A stretch of 15,533 bases of DNA from positions 1 to 15,533 of the forward strand of contig CAYTAG010000063.1 in the NCBI GenBank assembly GCA_964435625.1, given 5' to 3'. The position numbers were made by a program, and so were the translations under genes. Below, piece after piece: positions 1 through 5,513 of the stretch. Numbering within the stretch: the first letter of the stretch is position 1; every line of letters begins with the position of its first letter. The notes under the pieces were generated by a model that searched no databases, was not told the DNA's origin, and saw nothing but the letters and a program-made list of their open reading frames with translations. The DNA comes from PXRE01 sp964435625. Lineage in GTDB: Archaea; Halobacteriota; Halobacteria; Halobacteriales; PXRE01.

Positions 1-1
1 A

Positions 2-262
2 CTGTACGCGCTCTCGATAACGGACGGGAGCACGGACTGGATCCACGAGACCGATTACGACTTCCGGTCCTCGCCGGCCGTCGTCGGCGACCGCGTGTAC
101 GTCGGCGGCGGCGACGGCGCGCTCGCCGTGACCCGCGAGGACGGCAACGAGGTCTGGCGGGTCACGTTCGACGGGTTCGTCGACTCCTCGCCCGCAGTCG
201 CCGGGGGGCGGGCGTTCATCGGGTCCGCCGACGGCCATCTATACTGCATCGGCGACGGCTGA
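2..262 (+). CDS. PQQ-binding-like beta-propeller repeat protein, C-terminal end (partial)
   Basis: The window opens inside this gene; the last 86 codons and a TGA are visible. Two blades of the PQQ/quinoprotein-like propeller type can be read: SSPAVVGDRVYVGGGDG followed by EDGNEVW, and SSPAVAGGRAFIGSADG followed by HLYCI. The pattern of Ser-Ser-Pro-Ala-Val, a Gly-rich turn and Trp near the blade end is typical of the PQQ_2/PQQ_3 repeats of haloarchaeal surface propellers. Such proteins often bind no PQQ and act as secreted or lipid-anchored scaffolds, so no enzyme activity can be claimed. The start, signal peptide and number of blades lie outside the window. The TGA stop shares its last two bases with the 9-bp direct repeat of the mobile-looking element that follows. 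Confidence 0.85.
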   Translation: MYALSITDGSTDWIHETDYDFRSSPAVVGDRVYVGGGDGALAVTREDGNEVWRVTFDGFVDSSPAVAGGRAFIGSADGHLYCIGDG

Positions 263-269
263 CGCCCCC
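261..269. repeat. Left 9-bp direct repeat (putative target-site duplication)
   Basis: GACGCCCCC, identical to 665-673, directly abuts the left inverted repeat. Its first two bases are part of the TGA stop of the propeller gene. Confidence 0.7.
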
Positions 270-285
270 GGCAGTGTTCAGATTA

Positions 286-391
286 GCGAAGGTGGCCGGC
301 ACGTCCGCCGGAGCGATGGTGGCCGGCACATCCGGCGAGCGAAGGTGGCCGGCACGTCCGGCGGAGCGATAGTGACCGGCGCATCCGGCGG
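286..391. repeat. Four tandem 26-27 bp hairpin units
   Basis: Units start at 286, 313, 339 and 366. Units 1 and 3 begin GCGAAGGTGGCCGGCACGTC; units 2 and 4 begin GCGATGGTGGCC or the variant GCGATAGTGACC, so the array is an A-B-A-B pattern with a 53-bp higher period. Most units contain a small palindrome such as GCCGG-CACGT-CCGGC (5-bp stem, 5-base loop). No coding role is seen. Confidence 0.75.
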
Positions 392-408
392 GGTGGGACT
401 GAAAGGGG

Positions 409-515
409 CCGGGCGCTCGATCCCGCCCGGACGACGTAAGGACCGCAAGGAGCGACTGAGCGAAGCGAAGGAGCGAGTGAGGACCGCAACGAGGCCCGGC
501 GGGTCGAGCGCCCGG
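409..515. repeat. Long imperfect palindrome within the element
   Basis: The left arm 409-427 (CCGGGCGCTCGATCCCGCC) pairs with the right arm 498-515 (GGCGGGTCGAGCGCCCGG) with one bulged base, which gives a stem of about 18 bp. The loop of about 70 bases contains two copies of AGGACCGCAA followed by GAG. The surrounding context, GACTGAAAGGGG on the left and GGGGGCTTTCTGG on the right, matches my recollection of a dispersed intergenic repeat found in many haloarchaeal genomes; that recollection was not checked against a database. Confidence 0.7.
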
Positions 516-639
516 GGGCTTTCTGGCTGTTGCTGGAGGAGTGTCCGTTTCCAGAGAGCTCCCGGGGCTTTCTGGCCGGTTGCGGTCGAATTTCCATTCG
601 CGGAGAGCGCCCGGGGGCTTTCTGGCCGGTTGCGGTCGA
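506..639. repeat. Three copies of a GAGCGCCCGGGGGCTTTCTGG motif
   Basis: Copies lie at 506-539, 556-589 and 605-639. Copies 2 and 3 share the longer extension CCGGTTGCGGTCGA; copy 1 diverges after CTGGC. The spacing is about 50 bases. The first copy overlaps the right arm of the palindrome, so the motif probably arose by local duplication within the element. Confidence 0.7.
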
Positions 640-664
640 GGAGTGGTTGAATCTGAACAGTGCC

Positions 665-673
665 GACGCCCCC
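665..673. repeat. Right 9-bp direct repeat (putative target-site duplication)
   Basis: GACGCCCCC, identical to 261-269, directly follows the right inverted repeat and lies 6 bases before the gatB TATA-like box. Confidence 0.7.
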
Positions 674-679
674 ATCCCG

Positions 680-690
680 TTACCCTTTAC
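680..690 (+). promoter_or_regulatory. Putative TATA box of gatB
   Basis: TTACCCTTTAC is centred about 31 bases before the gatB ATG, the spacing expected for a leaderless haloarchaeal transcript. It lies 15 bases after the right end of the inserted element. Confidence 0.5.
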
Positions 691-715
691 TCCCGGCGCG
701 TCGAATCCCGGCTCG

Positions 716-2197
716 ATGAGCCAGCAAGTCCAGGGCGAGGACCTCGCGGTCGTGATCGGGCTGGAGGTCCACGTCCAGCTGGAGACGGACACCAAGATCT
801 TCTGTAGTTGTCCCACGGAGTCGGCCGACGAACCGAACACCCACACCTGCCCCGTCTGCCTGGGCCTGCCCGGGGCGCTGCCCGTACTCAACGAGGCGGC
901 CGTCGAGGCCGCCGTCAAGGTCGGGAAGGCGCTGCACGCCGACGTCCCCGAAGAGACCGGCTTCCACCGGAAGAACTACTTCTACCCCGACCTGCCGAAG
1001 GGCTTCCAGATCACCCAGTACGACGCCCCGATCTGCCAGGACGGCGAACTGGAGGTTTCGGTGGGCGACCAGCGCCGCACCGTGGGCATCCGCCGCGCCC
1101 ACTTGGAGGAAGACCCCGGCAGCCTCCAGCACGTCGGCGGGTCCATCGACGACGCCGACTACACGCTGGTCGACTACAACCGCGCGGGGACGCCGCTGAT
1201 GGAGATCGTCACCGAACCGGACTTCCGCGGCCCCGAGGAGGTCCGGGCCTTCCTGGCGAAACTGGAGGAGGTCCTTGAGTACCTCGGCGTCTTCGACGCC
1301 GACCGCGACGGGTCGCTGCGGGTCGACGCCAACATCTCGATGGTCCCCGGGTCCGAGGTCGGCGCGGACGGCGAGATCGGCGAGGCCGCCCTGGCGGAAG
1401 CCAACCGCACCGAGGTCAAGAACATCTCCAGCCACAGCGGCGCCGAGAAAGCGCTTTCCTACGAGGTGACCCGCCAGCGGAACTCGATCAAACGTGGCCG
1501 CGACGTCCAGCAGGAGACCCGCCACTGGGACGAGGCCCGCGGCGTGACGGTTTCGATGCGCGCGAAGGAGGCCGAGGAGGATTACCGCTACTTCCAGGAG
1601 GCCGACCTCCCGCCGCTGCAGGTCGCCGACTGGAAGGAGAAACTGGAGATCCCCGAACTCCCCGACGCGCGCCGGGAGCGGTTCCGCGAGGAGTACGGCC
1701 TCAGCGGGGAGGCGGCCTCGAAGCTCACGAGCACGAAACAGGTCGCGGACTTCTTCGAGGCCGTCGCCGAGGAGTTCGACCCCGACCTCGCCGCGACGTG
1801 GGTGGCCGACAACCTCCTGGGCGAGTTGAACTACCGCGACATGGCGATCACGGACGTCGACGACCGCCTCGACGAGTTCCACCGCCTGGTCGAACTGGTC
1901 GCCGACGACGAGATCACCGCCAAGAACGCCCGCGAGGTCGTCCTCCGAACGATGCTCGACGAGGGAGCCCCACCGGACGATGTCGTCGACCGCGAGGGCC
2001 TGGGCAAGACCGACGACGACGAGGTCGCCCAGGCAGTGAGCGAGGCAATCGAGGAGAACCCCGACGCCGTCGAGGATCACCACGCCGGCGAGGACGGCGC
2101 CATCAACTTCCTCGTCGGCCAGGTCATGCAGAAGACCGGCGGCTCCGCCGATCCGGGCGACGTCAACCAGTTGTTGCGGGAGCAACTGGAGGGCTGA
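716..2197 (+). CDS. gatB: Aspartyl/glutamyl-tRNA(Asn/Gln) amidotransferase subunit B
   Basis: This is the kinase/amidation subunit of GatCAB, which converts Asp-tRNA(Asn), and in some organisms Glu-tRNA(Gln), to the amidated tRNA with ATP and ammonia from GatA. The 493-residue product has the full family length. The N terminus carries GLEVHVQL (residues 15-22), a probable zinc site of Cys30, Cys32, Cys45 and Cys48 in FCSCPTE and TCPVCLGLPG, and the family stretches YFYPDLPKGFQITQYD, DYNRAGTPLMEIVTEPD and EVKNISS. The C-terminal third is the helical tRNA-binding tail (GatB/YqeY domain) ending in NFLVGQVMQKT. The frame stays open upstream to 530, but that part lies inside the repeat element; the ATG at 716 comes just before the conserved region and has a TATA-like box 31 bases upstream. 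gatA and gatC are not adjacent. Confidence 0.95.
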   Translation: MSQQVQGEDLAVVIGLEVHVQLETDTKIFCSCPTESADEPNTHTCPVCLGLPGALPVLNEAAVEAAVKVGKALHADVPEETGFHRKNYFYPDLPKGFQITQYDAPICQDGELEVSVGDQRRTVGIRRAHLEEDPGSLQHVGGSIDDADYTLVDYNRAGTPLMEIVTEPDFRGPEEVRAFLAKLEEVLEYLGVFDADRDGSLRVDANISMVPGSEVGADGEIGEAALAEANRTEVKNISSHSGAEKALSYEVTRQRNSIKRGRDVQQETRHWDEARGVTVSMRAKEAEEDYRYFQEADLPPLQVADWKEKLEIPELPDARRERFREEYGLSGEAASKLTSTKQVADFFEAVAEEFDPDLAATWVADNLLGELNYRDMAITDVDDRLDEFHRLVELVADDEITAKNAREVVLRTMLDEGAPPDDVVDREGLGKTDDDEVAQAVSEAIEENPDAVEDHHAGEDGAINFLVGQVMQKTGGSADPGDVNQLLREQLEG

Positions 2198-2220
2198 GCG
2201 GCCCTACAATCGGGTCCCTG

Positions 2221-2233
2221 CCGCCGGAGGCGG
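2221..2233. other. Small hairpin between convergent genes
   Basis: CCGCC-GGA-GGCGG forms a 5-bp stem in the 59-base gap between the ends of gatB and the opposing winged-helix gene. It has no T-run on either side, so a role as a shared terminator is only possible. Confidence 0.25.
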
Positions 2234-2256
2234 ATAGCCGTCCCGACTCTGCCGCG

Positions 2257-2832
2257 TCACCCCTCCTGCGACGACGTTTCATCCTCCGTCGCGGGGCGGG
2301 AACCGCGGAGATACGCCTCGCCGAGTTCCGTCATGCGATACTTGCCCCGGTCGACCCGTTCGACGAGCCCGTTGGTCTCTAGCTCGTTCAGCCGCCGGTT
2401 GACCTCCCCGCGACTCCGGTCGATGTTCAGGGCGATCACGGCGGGCGTGAGGACCAGTTCGGAGGAGTGAAACAGTTCGAGGATCGTGTCGTCCATCGGT
2501 CGCATCCAGTCCGCCGGCTGGCGGATTCGCGCCGGGTCGTTCACCAACAGCCGGGCCCACTCTTCGGTCCTGAGGTCGTTGCGGACGGGGCTGTAGAGGC
2601 CGAGGACGACGAGCAGCGCGGCGACCCCGTGGAGCCAGTGGACGAGCCCGGGGACGAGCACCTCCGCGGCCGGACCGCCGACGACGAACAGCACGAGCCC
2701 CAGGACGGTGACCTGCAGGAACCGCCGGTACTCCGCGACGGCGGATTCGCGGTACAGGAAATGCACTAGCCCGATCCCGACGAGGAGGCCGACGAGGAGA
2801 TCGTACGCCTGAAACGGCGTCAACGCGACCAT
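2257..2832 (-). CDS. Membrane-anchored winged helix-turn-helix protein
   Basis: A 191-residue protein with two parts. The N-terminal half has three predicted membrane helices: about 10-28 (LLVGLLVGIGLVHFLY), 39-58 (FLQVTVLGLVLFVVGG) and 61-80 (LVHWLHGVAALLVVLGLY). After a short linker, residues of about 115-180 look like a winged-helix DNA-binding domain: a helix DDTILELFHSSELVLTP, a recognition-type helix with RSRGEVNRRLNELETNGLVE, and a wing around VDRGKYRMTELGEAYL. It probably senses something in or at the membrane and regulates nearby genes, but target and signal are unknown. The frame is open far upstream to 3345, but that part is Arg-rich and overlaps the partner gene in another frame; the ATG at 2832 follows the partner's stop by two bases. 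It forms an operon with the preceding small membrane gene. Confidence 0.8.
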   Translation of the reverse strand: MVALTPFQAYDLLVGLLVGIGLVHFLYRESAVAEYRRFLQVTVLGLVLFVVGGPAAEVLVPGLVHWLHGVAALLVVLGLYSPVRNDLRTEEWARLLVNDPARIRQPADWMRPMDDTILELFHSSELVLTPAVIALNIDRSRGEVNRRLNELETNGLVERVDRGKYRMTELGEAYLRGSRPATEDETSSQEG

Positions 2833-2834
2833 GG

Positions 2835-3137
2835 TCAGTCCGGCGACCGTGCCCGTCGGAGGCGTCGATGCCGCCGGATCGTAATCAGGACGAACAGCGC
2901 GACGGCGGTGTAGCCGCTGCTCCGGAGCGCCCGCAAGGGGAGCGATTCCGACCCCACGACGAGCAACACGACGTGGTAGATCGTGCTGATGGACATGCTC
3001 ACCGACGCGAGGGCGATCACCGTCCCGAAGGGGGATTCGCGGAAGATCTCCCAGGACAGCAGCGCGAGGATTCCGGCACCCGTCCCGGCGACGATGGCGA
3101 ACGAGACGCCGAGCGCGTGAACGAACGTGTCGGTCAC
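2835..3137 (-). CDS. Small three-helix membrane protein, partner of the winged-helix gene
   Basis: A 100-residue protein with a GTG start and three predicted membrane helices: about 8-27 (ALGVSFAIVAGTGAGILALL), 38-61 (TVIALASVSMSISTIYHVVLLVV) and 70-87 (LRSSGYTAVALFVLITI), followed by a basic tail RRHRRLRRAR that should face the cytoplasm. It resembles the small DUF7521-like haloarchaeal proteins that often sit beside winged-helix genes; that family call is from memory. Its stop and the start of the winged-helix gene are two bases apart, so the two are almost certainly co-transcribed and may form one membrane complex. It is divergent from the copper-protein operon, with 184 bases between the starts. 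Function unknown. Confidence 0.7.
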   Translation of the reverse strand: MTDTFVHALGVSFAIVAGTGAGILALLSWEIFRESPFGTVIALASVSMSISTIYHVVLLVVGSESLPLRALRSSGYTAVALFVLITIRRHRRLRRARSPD

Positions 3138-3161
3138 GCGTCCCAGTACGAGTTGCGTTCC

Positions 3162-3170
3162 CGTTAATCC
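3162..3170 (-). promoter_or_regulatory. Putative promoter element of the minus-strand membrane/winged-helix operon
   Basis: On the minus strand GGATTAACG is about 29 bases before the GTG start at 3137. The match to the haloarchaeal TATA consensus is weak but is the only AT-rich site at the right distance. Confidence 0.35.
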
Positions 3171-3288
3171 GCGGTTCTACCGGGACGTCAAGGGGAAAGC
3201 CGAGCCAAACGCCCACCCGCAGCGTTACGCTCGGATTGTCGTGGCGCCGAACTGACCTCACTAGTTGTCCGTTCCGGCTGGCCGGCGC

Positions 3289-3297
3289 ATAACAAAG
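3289..3297 (+). promoter_or_regulatory. Putative TATA box of the copper-protein operon
   Basis: ATAACAAAG is centred about 29 bases before the ATG at 3322, which fits a leaderless transcript and supports that start rather than the upstream in-frame GTG at 3265, which lies before this box. Confidence 0.5.
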
Positions 3298-3321
3298 CGA
3301 ATTCGCCGCCGAGAGTCGACG

Positions 3322-3675
3322 ATGGCGCTGACCCAGATCGACCATGTGAGCGACAACGAGCTAATGGACGAGTGCATCGACAACTGTTTCGAGGCCGTAC
3401 AGGCCTGCGAGTGGTGCGCCGACGAGTGCGCCGACGAGGGCGAGGAGATGGCGAGGTGCCTCCGGCTGTGCCGGGACGTCGCCGACCTGGCGTCGCTGAA
3501 CGCCCGGTTCATGGCCCGCAACTCCAACTACAGCGCCGAACTCATGGAGGCCTGCGCCGGCGCCTGCGAGGAGTGCGCCGAGGAGTGCGACCGCCACGAC
3601 GCCGAGCACTGCCAGGTCTGTGCGGACGTGCTGCGGGAGTGCGCCGAGAGCTGTCGAACCATGATGGCGTCGTAA
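3322..3675 (+). CDS. Four-helix bundle copper-binding protein (Csp/DUF326 type)
   Basis: A 117-residue protein with 15 cysteines spaced as in the Csp copper-storage family (formerly DUF326): helices carry CxxxC and CxxC pairs such as DECIDNC, CEWCADEC, CLRLC, CAGACEECAEEC, CQVCADVLRECAESC. In known Csp proteins the Cys thiolates line the core of a four-helix bundle and hold many Cu(I) ions; homologues are either cytosolic or Tat-exported. No signal peptide is seen, so this one should be cytosolic. The length and Cys count match the family. The annotated frame could begin at 3265, but the added residues are Arg-rich, precede the TATA-like box and are not family-like. It is first in a four-gene operon with two cell-wall-binding-repeat proteins, which suggests a metal-linked job for the whole unit. 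Confidence 0.85.
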   Translation: MALTQIDHVSDNELMDECIDNCFEAVQACEWCADECADEGEEMARCLRLCRDVADLASLNARFMARNSNYSAELMEACAGACEECAEECDRHDAEHCQVCADVLRECAESCRTMMAS

Positions 3676-3734
3676 CCGCCGTTCAGGCCCCAGAGGTCCT
3701 GCCCGGCCACACCTGCCAGGAGAGACACCACACA

Positions 3735-5513
3735 ATGGACGTATGGAAGTCGATTGCCATCGGTACTGCCGCGCTCGTGGCGGTCCTCGTCGCGGCCCAG
3801 CCGACGTACGTCGCCGCGCTGACGCTGTTGGACTACGGGGAGACGCCGGAGGGTCCGTACTCGACGATGCAGACGAAGGACGTGAGCCGCTTTCCCGCCG
3901 ACGATCCCCAGCGACTGAGCGAGCTCACCGCCCACGCGGCCCGACCGCCCGGATCCGGATTGAACTACTCGACAGTCGTTCGGGTCCCGGAGGGCGACTG
4001 GCGCGCCGCGCTGGCGGCGTCGAGCCTGCGCGCGAGCGAGGACGCCGTCCTGCTGTTCGGGGACGCGACGCCGCCGGAGGGCGCAAACGGGACGAACGTC
4101 TCCACCGTGACCGTCTCCGGCGGGACGCCCGCCGAGACGGCCGCCGACCTGGCGACGCGGGGGAACGGGACCGACGACGTGAGTCCCAACAACGTCGTCA
4201 TCGTCAGCTCCGAAGCACAGCGGTGGGCGTTACCGGCGGCCGCCTGGAGCGCCTACTCCGGTGACCCGATCCTGTACGCCAACGAGGACGGCGTCCCGGA
4301 GGCGACCCTCGGAGCCATCGAGGAACTGAACGCCACCCACGCGTACGTCCTCGCCCCGCCGGACCTCGTGAGCGACGACGCCCTCTCGGACCTCGACGTC
4401 GAGTGGACCCGCGTCGCCGGCGACACACCGCAGTCCCACGCGGTCGCGGTCGCGCAGTTCCGCGACGAGTCCCGGGACTTCGGCTGGGGCATCCACGAGC
4501 GGGACAAGGTCGGGTACTACAACTTCATGCTCGTCAACCCGGACGAGCCCGAACACGCGGCGTCGGCGGCGAACCTCCAGTGGGGAAAAGCCGGACCGAT
4601 CTTGCTGGTCCACGACGACGGTGACCTGCCGGCAGTCACCGAGAACTACGCCTGGCAGACCCAGCCCGCCTGGTTCATGACCCCCGCCGAGGGACCGTTC
4701 AACCACCTGTTCGCCCTGGGGACGACGGACACCGTCTCCTGGATCTCCCAGGCCCGGCTGGACTACGCGGTCGAAATCACCCCCTACCGCCATCAGGGTG
4801 CCGGGCTCAGTCCGCTGGAGTCGCTGGCGGCGGTGTGGGCGGCGTTCAGCCTGCTGGGCGGGACGTTCGTGTTCGCCCACTCCCGGCACCGGCTCGCGGA
4901 GATGAACGCCTGGACGAAGATTGTGTGGCCGCTGTTGACGCTGCTGCTCGGGCCGTTCGGACTCGCCCTCTACTGGGTCGCCTACCGCGGCAGACGGGTC
5001 GTCGACACCGACGACGGCCCGCGGGTCCTGCGTCCGTACTGGTTGCAGGCCGCGACCGCGACCGCCATGGGCGTCGGGTTCGCCGCGAGCACGATGATCG
5101 CCACCGCGTTCGTCCTCACCTACGTCGGCATCCCGATGGTGATCCTGGACGGCCCGCTGTTCTGGCTGGGGAACGCGATGACGATCCTGATCGGGATCGT
5201 GTACGCCGTCGCGTTCCTCGTGTCCTGGCTCGTCTTCCACGTTCCCATGTTCAGGGATGCCCAGGGTCTCGACACCGGGCAGGCAGCACGGCGGACGCTG
5301 GGGGTCGTCGCGGTGAGCATGACGAGCGTCTCCATCGGGATGATGGGCGGGATGTGGGGACTGATGATGCTCAACCTGCCGATGATGCCCGGGGACGACG
5401 ACATCCTCTGGTTCGGCGTGATGGTGTTCGCCACCCTGGTCGGGTTCGTCATCGCCTGGCCGGTGAACGGGCTGCTCGTCCGCAGGGGCCTCAAACCGGG
5501 TGATGCGCTGTGA
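3735..5513 (+). CDS. Membrane protein with cell-wall-binding-repeat-like exterior and C-terminal DUF4396 domain
   Basis: A 592-residue fusion. A hydrophobic segment at about 6-30 acts as signal or anchor. Residues of about 55-240 resemble cell-wall-binding repeat 2 (CWB2): NVVIVSSEAQRWALPAAAWS, DPILYANEDGVPEATLGAIE and ATHAYVLAPPDLVS. A stretch at about 245-345 (GWGIHERDKVGYYNFMLVNP, KAGPILLVHDD) is shared with the next gene. The C-terminal third, from about 355, has several membrane helices and the DUF4396 hallmarks: MNAWTKIVWPLLTLLLGP, GMMGGMW (residues 535-541), and LVGFVIAWPVNGLLVRRGLK at the end. A Met-rich run at 536-551 lies in or at a membrane helix. DUF4396 has no proven function; Met and a copper-protein neighbour suggest metal handling, which is inference. 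The ATG at 3735 follows the copper gene by 59 bases, with AGGAG at 3718-3722. The frame is open upstream, but that part overlaps the copper gene. Confidence 0.8.
   Translation: MDVWKSIAIGTAALVAVLVAAQPTYVAALTLLDYGETPEGPYSTMQTKDVSRFPADDPQRLSELTAHAARPPGSGLNYSTVVRVPEGDWRAALAASSLRASEDAVLLFGDATPPEGANGTNVSTVTVSGGTPAETAADLATRGNGTDDVSPNNVVIVSSEAQRWALPAAAWSAYSGDPILYANEDGVPEATLGAIEELNATHAYVLAPPDLVSDDALSDLDVEWTRVAGDTPQSHAVAVAQFRDESRDFGWGIHERDKVGYYNFMLVNPDEPEHAASAANLQWGKAGPILLVHDDGDLPAVTENYAWQTQPAWFMTPAEGPFNHLFALGTTDTVSWISQARLDYAVEITPYRHQGAGLSPLESLAAVWAAFSLLGGTFVFAHSRHRLAEMNAWTKIVWPLLTLLLGPFGLALYWVAYRGRRVVDTDDGPRVLRPYWLQAATATAMGVGFAASTMIATAFVLTYVGIPMVILDGPLFWLGNAMTILIGIVYAVAFLVSWLVFHVPMFRDAQGLDTGQAARRTLGVVAVSMTSVSIGMMGGMWGLMMLNLPMMPGDDDILWFGVMVFATLVGFVIAWPVNGLLVRRGLKPGDAL

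Larger units (their letters stand above)
270..664. mobile_element. MITE-like non-autonomous element with terminal inverted repeats and 9-bp target duplication
   Basis: The left end 270-284 reads GGCAGTGTTCAGATT. The right end 650-664, read on the minus strand, is GGCACTGTTCAGATT, a 14 of 15 match. Directly outside both ends lies the same 9-mer GACGCCCCC (261-269 and 665-673). Precise inverted ends bounded by precise direct repeats are the mark of a transposition event. The 395-bp interior has no credible gene: its ORFs are Arg/Gly-rich and unlike haloarchaeal proteins. It holds tandem hairpin units, a long imperfect palindrome and three copies of a GC-rich motif. The GG(C)-CTGTT ends resemble the type seen in IS6 and in the IS903 group of IS5; IS903-type elements make 9-bp duplications. 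The parent family cannot be fixed from the window. It separates the propeller gene from gatB. Confidence 0.75.

Noticed and set aside
286..391. CRISPR array
   Set aside because: The units are contiguous with no unique spacers, and no cas genes are present.
530..715. Upstream extension of gatB in frame
   Set aside because: It reads the mobile-looking element; the conserved protein starts just after the ATG at 716 and the TATA box lies between.
345..807. Short plus-strand ORFs (345-650 and 541-807) in the repeat element and start of gatB
   Set aside because: They are Arg/Gly-rich, follow the repeats and run out of frame into gatB; they are typical false ORFs in this repeat family.
680..2185. 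501-codon minus-strand ORF opposite gatB
   Set aside because: Same mirror effect; gatB is certain, and the opposite reading has no motif or promoter.
2833..3345. Upstream extension of the winged-helix gene to 362 codons
   Set aside because: It overlaps the small membrane gene in another frame and is Arg/His-rich; the ATG at 2832 follows that gene's stop by two bases.
3372..3734. Upstream extension of the DUF4396 fusion to 713 codons
   Set aside because: It overlaps the copper-protein gene out of frame and is Arg-rich; the ATG at 3735 is followed by a signal/anchor helix.
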